19,178 nt of DNA from Ga0077527 sp964486865 (GCA_964486865.1 CAZAOZ010000063.1:1-19178); one strand, 5' to 3'. Counted from the stretch's first letter, positions 7,469-14,433 are shown. Program-made: numbers and translations. Notes: generated by a model from the sequence alone, not told the origin.

Positions 7469-8023
7469 TTAAACAAGGTTTTGTGGCTTCTGCGCCGTGG
7501 CGTGCTGGTGCAGATTGCGGCGCATGCGGACTGCAGCTTCAATGGTCTGGTAATAGCCGGCAATGTAATGGGTTTGCGCGAAGCCGAGGGTTTCGTAAAA
7601 ACTGCGCGCCGCAAAATTATTGGCGCGCATCTCGACATCGATGTGCCCGATGCCGGCGGTCAGAGCCGATTCGATGAGCCAGTCGATCATGGCGAGCCCG
7701 ATGCCGCGGCGCTGATACGCGGGCTTGACCGCCAGCAGCGACAGATGCGCCTTGGTGTCGCCGAACTCGGTGATGGCGAATCCGGACAGGCGGTCATCGG
7801 TTTCGGCCACCAGCACGCAGGTTTCGCGGGCGCGCAGCGTGCGCGCAATGCGGGTCGGATGCCAGGTCCAGCCGCGCAAGCCGACTTCGATCAGGCAACG
7901 CGACATGACGGCGATTTCGTGGATATCGCCGCCGCGGGCAAGTCGCAACTGACAGGGCGTTACTGACAAGGTTTGCAGGCTCCTGCGCCCAGTGTAGCGC
8001 AATTGCCGGAATCGGGTTGTCAC
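7469..8023 (-). CDS. GNAT family N-acetyltransferase (RimI-like)
   Basis: The acetyl-CoA-binding motif A is present as LSLLAVKPAYQRRGIGLAMI (Q/RxxGxG type, near residues 95-114), followed by DVEMRANNFAARSFYETLGF near 126-145, typical of RimI-like enzymes that acetylate an amino group of a protein or small molecule. The substrate is not evident. The longest frame starts with GTG at 8023 and gives 184 residues. The GNAT domain begins only at about residue 26 (QLRLARGGDIHEIA), so the true start may lie further in. The gene ends with TAA 17 bp before the HAD gene and follows msrB by 63 bp. Confidence 0.85.
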   Translation of the reverse strand: MTTRFRQLRYTGRRSLQTLSVTPCQLRLARGGDIHEIAVMSRCLIEVGLRGWTWHPTRIARTLRARETCVLVAETDDRLSGFAITEFGDTKAHLSLLAVKPAYQRRGIGLAMIDWLIESALTAGIGHIDVEMRANNFAARSFYETLGFAQTHYIAGYYQTIEAAVRMRRNLHQHATAQKPQNLV

Positions 8024-8086
8024 CTGTTATGAAAAACCCGGCAGCCGCTCATGCCGCATGGTTTTGGTGCGGGCGACGCCTGCGGT

Positions 8087-8644
8087 TTACGCTTTCTGCG
8101 GAATGAATTTCAGCGCCACGCCGTTGTTGCACCAGCGCTGGCGGGTCGGCTGCGGGCCGTCGTCAAAGACGTGGCCATGATGGCCGCCGCAGCGCACGCA
8201 GTGGTATTCGATGCGCGGCAGATGCAGGCCGTAATCCTTCTTGGTGGCGAATGCGCCGGGGATGGTGGTGAAGAAGCTCGGCCAGCCGGTACCGGATTCA
8301 TATTTCATTTCCGAAGTGAACAGCGGCAGGTCGCAGCCGGCGCAGACGAACACGCCGGCGCGCTTCTCGGCGTTAAGCGGGCTGGTGCCGGCGCGCTCGG
8401 TGCCTTCCTCGCGCAGCACGTTGAATTGCGCCGGGTTCAGGCGTTTGCGCCATTCGTCCCTGGACAGTTGCAACGCTTCGGTCGGCGCCGGCGCCTTGAA
8501 ATTCGCCGCCAGCAGCGCGCGCCAGTTTTTCTGCATGGCTTCAATCTCCTTCATGGTGCCGACCGGCGCGGCAACGGCCGTCCTGATCAGCGACTGTCCC
8601 AGCGCGACGAGTGTCAGGCTGTGCAAAAATCCGCGACGTTTCAT
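8087..8644 (-). CDS. msrB: Peptide-methionine (R)-S-oxide reductase MsrB, predicted Tat-exported
   Basis: MsrB reduces the R-sulfoxide of oxidised methionine in proteins. The 185-residue product begins with MKRRGFLHSLTLVALGQSL, a twin-arginine signal with cleavage likely after AVA near residue 25, so it should act in the periplasm. The MsrB domain carries the zinc cysteines (CAGC and CVRCGG), the GTGWPSFF signature, HCVRCGGHHGHVFDDGP, and the catalytic Cys in RQRWCNNGVALKF. The usual RYC/RFC is here RWC. GAGGA at 8651-8655 lies 6 bp before the ATG. A TATAAT box lies at 8741-8746. The gene sits 123 bp downstream of the bufferin operon on the same strand. Confidence 0.95.
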   Translation of the reverse strand: MKRRGFLHSLTLVALGQSLIRTAVAAPVGTMKEIEAMQKNWRALLAANFKAPAPTEALQLSRDEWRKRLNPAQFNVLREEGTERAGTSPLNAEKRAGVFVCAGCDLPLFTSEMKYESGTGWPSFFTTIPGAFATKKDYGLHLPRIEYHCVRCGGHHGHVFDDGPQPTRQRWCNNGVALKFIPQKA

Positions 8645-8740
8645 GATGATTCCTCTTGATTATTGCTGGTGCGATGAGTCGCACAATGCGGGCGTCCCTT
8701 ACCGTGCGGGTGCTGCGGGGCAGATTCCGTCCCGGAGCGA

Positions 8741-8746
8741 ATTATA
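8741..8746 (-). promoter_or_regulatory. Possible -10 box of the msrB promoter
   Basis: Reading the minus strand, the perfect hexamer TATAAT lies about 97 bp upstream of the msrB start, in an A+T-rich stretch just after the end of bufD. No good -35 hexamer is seen at 16-18 bp. A promoter here would separate msrB from the bufferin operon, and no hairpin terminator is visible between them. Confidence 0.4.
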
Positions 8747-8767
8747 TAACTGTTTGTTTTTATTGAT

Positions 8768-9235
8768 CTATTTAATATTTGCATAATGATCGACAGCCCA
8801 TGCACCACCGCCGCGGCCGATCAGATACAGCATCAGCGCTGCCCAGGTGAGATGCGTGGGCCATGCATCGGGATAGACAAAGATCTGGATGACCGCGGTC
8901 ATGCCGAACAGCGCCAGCGCCGAGAGCCGCGTACCCAGGCCGAGCACCAGCAGTATCGGGAACAGGTGCTCGGCATAGGTTGCCAGGTGCGCGGCAAATT
9001 CCGGCGGCAAGAGCGGTACTTTGTATTCTTCGGTGAACAACAGGAACGTGCTGTCCTTGATGGTGAGCAGACCCTCGACCTTGGTGCGCGCCGAGTAAAA
9101 GAAAATCGCCGCGACCGCGATGCGCGCGATCAGCGCCAGTGCGTTATGGCTGATCAGGTGTTCCACGGCATCGGCGCCGCGGTTCCAGGCGCTGCGCAGG
9201 CTGCTGTCTGTATGCATCATCGCATCGGTCGTCAT
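8768..9235 (-). CDS. bufD: DoxX family membrane protein of the bufferin operon
   Basis: The 155-residue product has four hydrophobic segments: ALIARIAVAAIFFYSARTKV, the HLATYAEHLFPILLVLGLG region, LSALALFGMTAVIQIFVYP and THLTWAALMLYLIGRGG. Its ending AVDHYANIK and overall pattern fit DoxX/DUF417-like quinone-associated membrane proteins. In bufferin-type clusters a DoxX protein is a regular fourth gene whose role is not settled. The ATG at 9235 overlaps the bufC stop as ATGA. A longer open frame to 9442 runs only through the shadow of bufC and is rejected. The overlap argues for coupled translation with bufC. Confidence 0.88.
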   Translation of the reverse strand: MTTDAMMHTDSSLRSAWNRGADAVEHLISHNALALIARIAVAAIFFYSARTKVEGLLTIKDSTFLLFTEEYKVPLLPPEFAAHLATYAEHLFPILLVLGLGTRLSALALFGMTAVIQIFVYPDAWPTHLTWAALMLYLIGRGGGAWAVDHYANIK

Positions 9236-10062
9236 GTCTGTTTCTCCATAATGGGCAGGTGCGGCGGCGGGTGAAGCTGACGCAACCCGGAAAAAGCGCC
9301 GGCTTCCAGTAATGTGGTCATCAGTCGCGCAAGGTCGGTGTTTCCTTGCACGCCAAGCGACGCCTGCGCGGCATCGGCGATGGTGCCGCCGGCGGCGCAG
9401 GCATCGAGAAACGCGCAACCGGCACGGTCGAGTGCGACCCATTGCACGGCATCGCGCGGTCGCGTCAGCAGCGCACCTTCGGGTCGCCAGTCGAGTTCGG
9501 TGTCCGTGGGGTTATCGCCGCGATTGCGTGACCAGATCGTATAAATCGGCGCATCGTCAAACCAGGCCCAGCGGACGGCAGCATGCGGCTGCAGGCCGAC
9601 GCGGAAATAATCACCCGGGGCGAGGAGGTCGATGGCGGAGCGGTCCAGTGCCGGCTCATCGCGCGCCGTGTGAGCCTCCGTCCAGAATCGATCGAGTCGC
9701 GCCACGCCCGGCAGATAGGGCAGTTCGGCTGCCGGTTCAAAGCGCGCCAGAAAATCGGCGTAGCCATCGCCGTAGTGCAGCAGCATGGGCTGTCGCGGCG
9801 GGGTTTTGCACGCATAAACCGCCGCCGCGGCGCGCATCCACTCTGCGCCGACCAGCCGGGTGATCGCCGGGTAATTGGCCTGCAGGGCGTCGATGCAGCC
9901 TTTCATCACCGTGTTGCGGTACACCGCGAACGCCGGCTGCGCCGCGAGCGCGGCGATATCGGCGTGTGCCGGGACTGCGGTATCGAACAACGCCCGCGCG
10001 AAGCCGTCCTGGAAACACGCCAGCGCGCCGGGCAGGTCAACGGGCATCAATGCGCGGGTCAT
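9232..10062 (-). CDS. bufC: DUF2063 protein, partner of the MNIO enzyme
   Basis: The 276-residue product has the DUF2063 ('putative DNA-binding') domain in its N-terminal part (LPGALACFQDGFARALFD through VYRNTVMKGCIDALQANYPA and LHYGDGYADFL, residues about 10-105) and a C-terminal part containing RPRDAVQWVALDRAGCAFLD. In RiPP clusters with an MNIO/DUF692 enzyme this family forms a complex with the enzyme, helping precursor recognition, by analogy with MbnC; the DNA-binding label is historical. Both ends overlap neighbours by 4 bp as ATGA (with bufB at 10059-10062, with bufD at 9232-9235), so the three genes are almost certainly one translational unit. Confidence 0.9.
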   Translation of the reverse strand: MTRALMPVDLPGALACFQDGFARALFDTAVPAHADIAALAAQPAFAVYRNTVMKGCIDALQANYPAITRLVGAEWMRAAAAVYACKTPPRQPMLLHYGDGYADFLARFEPAAELPYLPGVARLDRFWTEAHTARDEPALDRSAIDLLAPGDYFRVGLQPHAAVRWAWFDDAPIYTIWSRNRGDNPTDTELDWRPEGALLTRPRDAVQWVALDRAGCAFLDACAAGGTIADAAQASLGVQGNTDLARLMTTLLEAGAFSGLRQLHPPPHLPIMEKQT

Positions 10063-10898
10063 GCCGCCTCCGCCAGCGGATTACGCAGCAGGGCCGCGGC
10101 GCGTTCGCGCTCGGCGAACAGCACTTCGAATGCCGGCAGATTGTCATCACGCTCGATCAATGTCGGCCTGGCGCCGATGCGACGGATCAGGCGCTCGTAC
10201 AGCGCCCAGACTTCCGCGGCAACCGGCGCATCGTGCGAGTCGATCAGCAGCGAGGCGCCGAGCCGCGGATCGGGCGCATGGCCGGCAAGGTGGATTTCAG
10301 CGACCAAGTCGCCGGGGAATGCGTCGATATAGTCTTCAGCCGAATGGCCCATGTTGCGCGCGCTGACGTACACGTTGTTGACGTCGAGCAGCAGGGCGCA
10401 GCCGGTGCGGCGCGCGAGTTCGCGCAGGAAATCGATTTCATCAAACTCATGGCCATCCAGCTTCAGATAATGTGATGGGTTTTCAACGGCAATGCGCCGT
10501 TGCAGTACATCCTGTGTGTGCGACACGTTATCTGCGATACGCGCCAATGCGGCCGCGGTGCGCGGAAACGGCAGCAGATCGGGACAATAGGCGCCGCGCC
10601 AGGTGGACCAGGCAAGGTGCTCTGAAATCATTACGGGTTCAATACGGCGTGCGAGATCAGCCAGTCGTTTGAGATGTGCGGCGTCGGGTTCGGCGTCCGC
10701 AGCCAGAGAAAGTGCCACGCCATGCAATGAAATAGCGTGTCTGCTGCGGATGGCTTCCAGCCATGCGAGTCGCGGGCCGCCGGTGACCATGTAATTTTCA
10801 GGATGCACCTCGAACCATAACCCCGCCGCGGTACTGCCGAGCGCAGCGTCATAATGCTGCGGCTTCAGTCCCAGTCCGGCGGTGAGGAGGGCAGTCAT
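10059..10898 (-). CDS. bufB: MNIO (DUF692) RiPP-modifying enzyme
   Basis: The 279-residue product belongs to the multinuclear non-heme iron oxidases (DUF692, MbnB family), TIM-barrel enzymes that oxidise cysteines of a partner peptide, in bufferins to thiooxazoles. Conserved acidic and His positions are visible in order: FEVHPENY (30-36), SLHGVALSL (57-65), ISEHLAW (91-97), VENPSHY (138-144), LLLDVNNVYVS (169-179), EIHLAGH (201-207), DSHDAPV (220-226) and LIERDDNLP (248-254). These match the usual iron-binding and substrate-site blocks. The ATG at 10898 lies 29 bp after the precursor gene and has no clear Shine-Dalgarno site. A longer frame to 11261 only shadows the precursor. Cytoplasmic action before export is expected. 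Confidence 0.94.
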   Translation of the reverse strand: MTALLTAGLGLKPQHYDAALGSTAAGLWFEVHPENYMVTGGPRLAWLEAIRSRHAISLHGVALSLAADAEPDAAHLKRLADLARRIEPVMISEHLAWSTWRGAYCPDLLPFPRTAAALARIADNVSHTQDVLQRRIAVENPSHYLKLDGHEFDEIDFLRELARRTGCALLLDVNNVYVSARNMGHSAEDYIDAFPGDLVAEIHLAGHAPDPRLGASLLIDSHDAPVAAEVWALYERLIRRIGARPTLIERDDNLPAFEVLFAERERAAALLRNPLAEAA

Positions 10899-10927
10899 GA
10901 TTGCGAGGCGCGTCCGTGGTTTGCGGC

Positions 10928-11218
10928 TTAGCTCTTCATCTTTACTTCGGTCAGCGAGCCGTTGCCTTTCGGGGTCTTGATGCTGGTGCAGGTGCCTTTG
11001 GCGACATAGGTCCAGGCATTGGCCTGATAGTCGGTCTTGGAGGTGCCGGCGCAGGTGGTGCCGGGGCCGGCGGCACAGTCGTTTTTGCCGGCCATCGAGA
11101 TGCCGTAGCAGCGCTCTTTTTCGCCCTTGATCGATGCGCCCTTGTCCTGGGCAATGGCGGTGCCGGAAATCAGTGCAGCGAGAGTAACGGCGGTGATGGC
11201 AACGGATTTCGAATGCAT
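10928..11218 (-). CDS. bufA: Bufferin-type RiPP precursor (DUF2282)
   Basis: The 96-residue product has a Sec signal peptide (residues 1-23, cleavage near AIA-Q) acting as leader, and a core with four cysteines at 37, 48, 56 and 77 in KERCYGISMAGKNDC, TTCAGTS and KGTCTSI. This spacing and the KNDC and YVAKGTC blocks are typical of DUF2282. In the known bufferins the MNIO enzyme modifies core cysteines and the exported peptide binds copper in the periplasm. Which cysteines are modified here is not shown by the sequence. AAGGAG (11227-11232 on the complement) supports the ATG at 11218. It is first in a four-gene operon and is preceded by a SigF-type promoter. Confidence 0.93.
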   Translation of the reverse strand: MHSKSVAITAVTLAALISGTAIAQDKGASIKGEKERCYGISMAGKNDCAAGPGTTCAGTSKTDYQANAWTYVAKGTCTSIKTPKGNGSLTEVKMKS

Positions 11219-11302
11219 GTTTGAAGCTCCTTGATAGGGGTTGGGGTAAGCAACCGCGCATCCCGGCCGATGGCGGCCGTGGCTGTGCGGTCTGCAGGGT
11301 AA

Positions 11303-11328
11303 TTCGTCGCCAATTGGCGATTGGTTAC
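11303..11328 (-). promoter_or_regulatory. SigF-type ECF promoter of the bufferin operon
   Basis: On the minus strand GTAACC (11328-11323) and CGAA (11306-11303) are separated by exactly 16 bp. As I recall it, this is the consensus reported for Caulobacter SigF promoters (GTAACC-N16-CGAA). Transcription would begin near 11297 and leave a leader of about 80 nt before bufA. Confidence 0.8.
11307..11320. promoter_or_regulatory. 14-bp palindrome in the promoter spacer, possible operator
   Basis: TCGCCAATTGGCGA is a perfect 14-bp palindrome that fills most of the 16-bp spacer between the -35 and -10 elements of the bufferin promoter. The sigma operon promoter has no such palindrome. Such a position could let a second regulator act on the RiPP operon alone. 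No regulator is identified. Confidence 0.45.
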
Positions 11329-11370
11329 AGGGTGAGGCAAAATCGGCAAAGTAATTATTTATTCCCGGCT

Positions 11371-11396
11371 GTAACCAAATCCCCCGATCCATCGAA
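11371..11396 (+). promoter_or_regulatory. SigF-type ECF promoter of the sigma/anti-sigma operon
   Basis: GTAACC (11371-11376) and CGAA (11393-11396) are separated by 16 bp, the same layout as the divergent promoter. This predicts autoregulation of the sigma factor. The expected start site near 11403 is only about 11 nt before the GTG start codon, so the mRNA leader is very short. Confidence 0.8.
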
Positions 11397-11413
11397 TAGA
11401 AAGACAAGGCCGC

Positions 11414-11959
11414 GTGAGCGCGAACGAAATACGATTGCGGGAACTGCTGGTCCGCGGGCTGGGCGGCGATGCCGCCGCCTATCACGCGTTTCTGCAGGCG
11501 TTGGCCGCGCATTTGCGTGGATTTCTGCGCGGGCGGCTGACACGATTGCCCGATGAAGTGGAAGATCTGGTACAGGAGACCCTGTTGGCCGTGCATAACC
11601 AGCGACACACGTACGACCCGGACCAGCCGCTGACGGCCTGGGTGCATGCGATCGCGCGCTACAAAATGATCGACCTGCTGCGCCGGCGCGAAGGCCGCGA
11701 TGCGCTGCATGAACCGCTCGACGAAGAGGCGGCCATATTTGCCAAATCCGATGGCGAAGCGGGCGATGCGCAGCGCGACTTGGCGCGGCTGCTTGATCGG
11801 TTGCCTGAGCGGCAACGGCTGCCGATCATGCACATGAAGCTCGAAGGGCTGTCGGTGGCCGAGACGGCGCGCGCCACCGGCATGTCGGAGGCGGCGGTCA
11901 AGGTGGGCGTGCACCGCGGGCTGAAGGCGCTGGCAGTACTGATCAAGGAGCAACCATGA
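11414..11959 (+). CDS. sigF: ECF RNA polymerase sigma factor, SigF type
   Basis: The 181-residue product has a sigma region 2 (DEVEDLVQETLLAVHNQRHT through TAWVHAIARYKMIDLLRRRE, about residues 47-93) and a region 4 helix-turn-helix (LPERQRLPIMHMKLEGLSVA and ETARATGMSEAAVKVGVHRG, about 130-173). The next gene encodes a DUF1109 anti-sigma factor, which places it with the SigF/NrsF group (ECF16 in the usual classification). The GTG start at 11414 has AAGG at 11406-11409. Its stop overlaps the next start as ATGA. Its predicted target motif occurs upstream of itself and upstream of the divergent bufferin operon, so it probably controls both. Confidence 0.94.
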   Translation: MSANEIRLRELLVRGLGGDAAAYHAFLQALAAHLRGFLRGRLTRLPDEVEDLVQETLLAVHNQRHTYDPDQPLTAWVHAIARYKMIDLLRRREGRDALHEPLDEEAAIFAKSDGEAGDAQRDLARLLDRLPERQRLPIMHMKLEGLSVAETARATGMSEAAVKVGVHRGLKALAVLIKEQP

Positions 11960-12594
11960 AAACCGATGACCTGATTGCGATGCTGGCGAGCGATGCGGGC
12001 GCTGTTGCGCCGCGGGTCTGGCGCGCGCGTTACGCGCTGGCGCTGGGCGCTGGTCTGATCGGCGCGGTGCTGCTGATGGTGATGATGCTTGGCGTGCGGC
12101 CGGACATCGTTGATGCGGTGCGGCTGCCGATGTTCTGGGTGAAGCTGGTATTTCCGGCCATGCTGGCGGCGGGCGCCTTGCTCGCCGTGGTGCGTTTGTC
12201 GCGCCCCGGTGTGGATATCGGGCGTGCCGGTTCCGTGGTGGCCGCGCCGGTGCTGGCAATCTGGGTGTTGGCGGTGCTGGCGCTGCTGGGCGCGCCGGAA
12301 AACCGGGCGATACTGATCTGGGGCGAGAGCTGGGTGGACTGCCTGGTCAACATCCCGATGCTGTCAGTGCCGGCATTTGTCGCCGTATTCTGGGTCATGA
12401 AAACGCTGGCCCCTGTGCGCCCCGCTTTGGCCGGTGCAGCGGCGGGGCTGCTGGCCGGCGCGCTGAGCGCAATTATTTACGCGCTGCATTGTCCGGAGTT
12501 GGCGGCGCCGTTCATCGGTATTTGGTACCTGATCGGTATGCTGATTCCCGCTGCGCTGGGGGCGCTGATCGGGCCGCGGTTACTGCACTGGTAA
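11956..12594 (+). CDS. nrsF: Membrane anti-sigma factor, DUF1109 (NrsF)
   Basis: The 212-residue product has a short cytoplasmic N-terminus (MKTDDLIAMLASDAGAVAPR) and about six hydrophobic helices, the DUF1109/NrsF layout. NrsF holds its ECF sigma factor at the inner membrane and releases it under metal stress; in Caulobacter two conserved cysteines are needed for the response to chromate and cadmium. This protein has exactly two cysteines, Cys129 (SWVDCLVNIP) and Cys179 (ALHCPELAAPF), each in a loop between helices, consistent with that sensor pair. GGAG just upstream and the ATGA overlap indicate coupled expression with the sigma factor. Confidence 0.93.
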   Translation: MKTDDLIAMLASDAGAVAPRVWRARYALALGAGLIGAVLLMVMMLGVRPDIVDAVRLPMFWVKLVFPAMLAAGALLAVVRLSRPGVDIGRAGSVVAAPVLAIWVLAVLALLGAPENRAILIWGESWVDCLVNIPMLSVPAFVAVFWVMKTLAPVRPALAGAAAGLLAGALSAIIYALHCPELAAPFIGIWYLIGMLIPAALGALIGPRLLHW

Positions 12595-12612
12595 GCCGTC
12601 AGTTGCCAGCGA

Positions 12613-12638
12613 CGACAGATGTCCTCAGGGCACTGTCG
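12613..12638. terminator. Possible hairpin terminator between convergent genes
   Basis: CGACAG (12613-12618) pairs with CTGTCG (12633-12638), and the inner TGTCC pairs with GGGCA around a TCA loop, with one bulged A. It lies between nrsF and the convergent small gene and covers the latter's last codons. No T-tract follows on either strand, so its strength is doubtful. Confidence 0.4.
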
Positions 12639-12786
12639 GCAGCGCCGCGCCGGTCCTGTCCTTCAGGTAATTCTCTTTGAGCTTTTTCATTGCTTCGAGA
12701 TACTCGCTCATGCTGCTCTGGTTGTTGTCGTATTTGTCGGACAGTTTGCGGTAGGTATCGAGATAGGACTGGTCGGTCATGCTCAT
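12625..12786 (-). CDS. Small hypothetical protein, 53 residues
   Basis: The product is short, polar and probably helical: MSMTDQSYLDTYRKLSDKYD, then NNQSSMSEYLEAMKKLKENY, then LKDRTGAALPTVP. It has no signal peptide, membrane segment or cysteine. AAGGA (12796-12800 on the complement) lies 9 bp before the ATG at 12786, and a TATAGT hexamer at 12814-12819 could be its own -10 box, so a real gene is likely despite its length. A longer frame to 12927 has no ribosome site. A second ATG two codons in (12780) is possible. It follows rbgA by 109 bp on the same strand. I do not recognise the family; the Tyr/Lys/Glu-rich heptad-like spacing suggests a protein-binding helix. Confidence 0.7.
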   Translation of the reverse strand: MSMTDQSYLDTYRKLSDKYDNNQSSMSEYLEAMKKLKENYLKDRTGAALPTVP

Positions 12787-12895
12787 GGGTACGGTTCCTT
12801 TGCGTGTCGATTCACTATACGCGCTTTGCCTGTTTTCCGCTCGTAAATTGACGGTTTTCGGCGTGCAGGAATCCCGGTGCCGGAGCTGATTTCCG

Positions 12896-13813
12896 TTATC
12901 GATCGAGCAAAGAATTTTCCTCGCCATCGCTGCTCTCCGGCGCGTCTTCCATGCGGACGATGACCGGCCTCGCCTTGAACGTCGCCGGCGTCTCCAGGCT
13001 CACGCGACCGAGTGCGCCGCTGCGGTAATCGCCCAGCAGGGCGATGGCGGCCTTGTCGAAATCGTAACCCCCGCCCTTGAGCCGGAAGCCGCGCTTCGCG
13101 GCGACGGCTTCGACCACGCCGACGCCATCGACGGTGGCCGCCGTCAACTTGTAGCGCGCGGCCAGCGCCTGCGGATAACGCGCCAGCAGGACGTCCGCCA
13201 GAAACACCGCCACTTCGGATTCGATATAGGCCTTGGTGCCGATCATGTGGCTGGCGGCGAGCATCAGGCCGTCGTCCGGGTGTTCGATCCTGGGCCACAT
13301 CAGCCCCGGGGTGTCGGTGATGCTCACCGTGGAGGACAGGTCGTAACGTGCCAGCGCCTTGGTCACCGCCGGCTCGTCGCCGACCTTGGCCTTGCGTTGC
13401 TTGAGCAGCGCGTTGATCAGGGTGGATTTGCCGACGTTGGGCACGCCCATGATGAGCAGGCGCAGCGGCTTGAAATTGTCATTGCGGTGCGGCGCCAGTT
13501 TTTTGGCGGCGGCCACGATTTTCATGGCGTCTCCGGGTTTTTTGGCCGAGAGCGCAATCGCATGGACATTCTTTTGCGCACTGAAAAACGCCAGCCACGC
13601 CGGTGTGACATCGGGATCGGCCAGATCCATCTTGTTGAGCACCTTCAGGCACGGACGCTGGCGGTGGGTGCGCAGGGTTTCGATCATCGGGTTGGCGCTG
13701 GCCATGGGGCAGCGCGCGTCGAGGATTTCGATCACCACATCGTGATCCTTCATCGCCTTTTTGATCTTCTCGACCGCGACGGCCATGTGGCCGGGAAACC
13801 AGTTGATGGACAT
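12896..13813 (-). CDS. rbgA: Ribosome biogenesis GTPase RbgA/YlqF
   Basis: The 305-residue product is a circularly permuted GTPase: the G4 motif NKMD (residues 60-63) comes before G1 GVPNVGKS (123-130) and G3 DTPG (167-170). The opening INWFPGHMAVAVEKIKKAM and the DARCPMASANPMIE block are characteristic of the YlqF/RbgA family, which acts in late assembly of the large ribosomal subunit (RbgA of Bacillus acts on the 50S particle). The C-terminal domain follows from about 200. It starts 8 bp after the nucleotidyltransferase gene, so it may be cotranscribed with the Phd-nucleotidyltransferase pair. No clear Shine-Dalgarno precedes the ATG. Confidence 0.95.
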   Translation of the reverse strand: MSINWFPGHMAVAVEKIKKAMKDHDVVIEILDARCPMASANPMIETLRTHRQRPCLKVLNKMDLADPDVTPAWLAFFSAQKNVHAIALSAKKPGDAMKIVAAAKKLAPHRNDNFKPLRLLIMGVPNVGKSTLINALLKQRKAKVGDEPAVTKALARYDLSSTVSITDTPGLMWPRIEHPDDGLMLAASHMIGTKAYIESEVAVFLADVLLARYPQALAARYKLTAATVDGVGVVEAVAAKRGFRLKGGGYDFDKAAIALLGDYRSGALGRVSLETPATFKARPVIVRMEDAPESSDGEENSLLDR

Positions 13814-13821
13814 GGAGTGGG

Positions 13822-14424
13822 TTACCTGGTGGTGGCGTTAATTTTATCGACCATACCGCAGGCGATGGTGATGGAGTTTTTGATTCGATCCAGATTGCCC
13901 ACGTAATCCGGCAGCGCGGTTTCCGCCCGGCGGCGCAATGCCGCGGCGGTGATCAGGCCATGCCGGGCGAGAGTGCGGATGTCGTCCTGATCCTGTTCGC
14001 TGAATCGCGCGAGTTTTGATACCGCCAGATCCACCGGCGTCAGCAGCCGGATTTCGAGGCGGCGTTTATCGACGCCTTCAATATCGACAGGCCGTGCATC
14101 GTCGTACGCGGCGTGGTGCAGCAGTGCGAAACTGTCGTTGTATTGGGTATCGAAATAGAGCAGGCGGGCGCGGCCGTCACGGCCCTGATACGCGACCTGC
14201 AGTTCCTGCGGGTCGATCATTACGCGCGCAAGGATTTTGGCGTCGATGTCGCGCGAGTAGCGGTCGCCGGTATAGAAATGCATGGCGGCGCCGCCGGCGA
14301 CGCAGGTGACCACCGGGTTTTTCGGTTTGGCCGGTCCCAGTGCGGCGTCGATCCGCGACATGATGGTGGCGAATGCCTTCAGCCAGGCGGGGTCAGGACG
14401 CAGCGGCGCATTTTTTGCAGCCAT
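13822..14424 (-). CDS. Minimal nucleotidyltransferase, DUF6036-like, possible toxin
   Basis: The 200-residue product fits the minimal nucleotidyltransferase pattern hG[GS]-x(9-13)-DhDh: VAGGAAMHFYTGDRYSRDID has Gly44-Gly45 and metal-binding Asp59 and Asp61. A later LLTPVDLAVSKLARFSEQDQ with DDIRTLARHG is typical of AbiEii/DUF6036-type proteins. Such enzymes transfer nucleotides to tRNA or protein and several are toxins paired with an antitoxin. Here the gene follows a Phd-like gene by 9 bp, a toxin-antitoxin layout. The N-terminal 30 residues resemble a short helical extension. Whether it is toxic, and its substrate, are unknown. Start is the ATG at 14424; no strong Shine-Dalgarno is seen. 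Confidence 0.8.
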   Translation of the reverse strand: MAAKNAPLRPDPAWLKAFATIMSRIDAALGPAKPKNPVVTCVAGGAAMHFYTGDRYSRDIDAKILARVMIDPQELQVAYQGRDGRARLLYFDTQYNDSFALLHHAAYDDARPVDIEGVDKRRLEIRLLTPVDLAVSKLARFSEQDQDDIRTLARHGLITAAALRRRAETALPDYVGNLDRIKNSITIACGMVDKINATTR

Positions 14425-14433
14425 TTTTCGCGG

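Noticed and set aside
7459..7477. CTTGTT/AACAAG hairpin between GNAT and HAD genes as a terminator
   Set aside because: The stem is only 6 bp of A+T-rich sequence and lies within a 17-bp gap of codirectional genes. It is more likely chance.
10928..12259. 443-residue minus frame extending the precursor across the sigma operon
   Set aside because: Only its last 96 residues are the DUF2282 precursor, with its own Shine-Dalgarno and signal peptide. The rest is opposite the sigma and anti-sigma genes.
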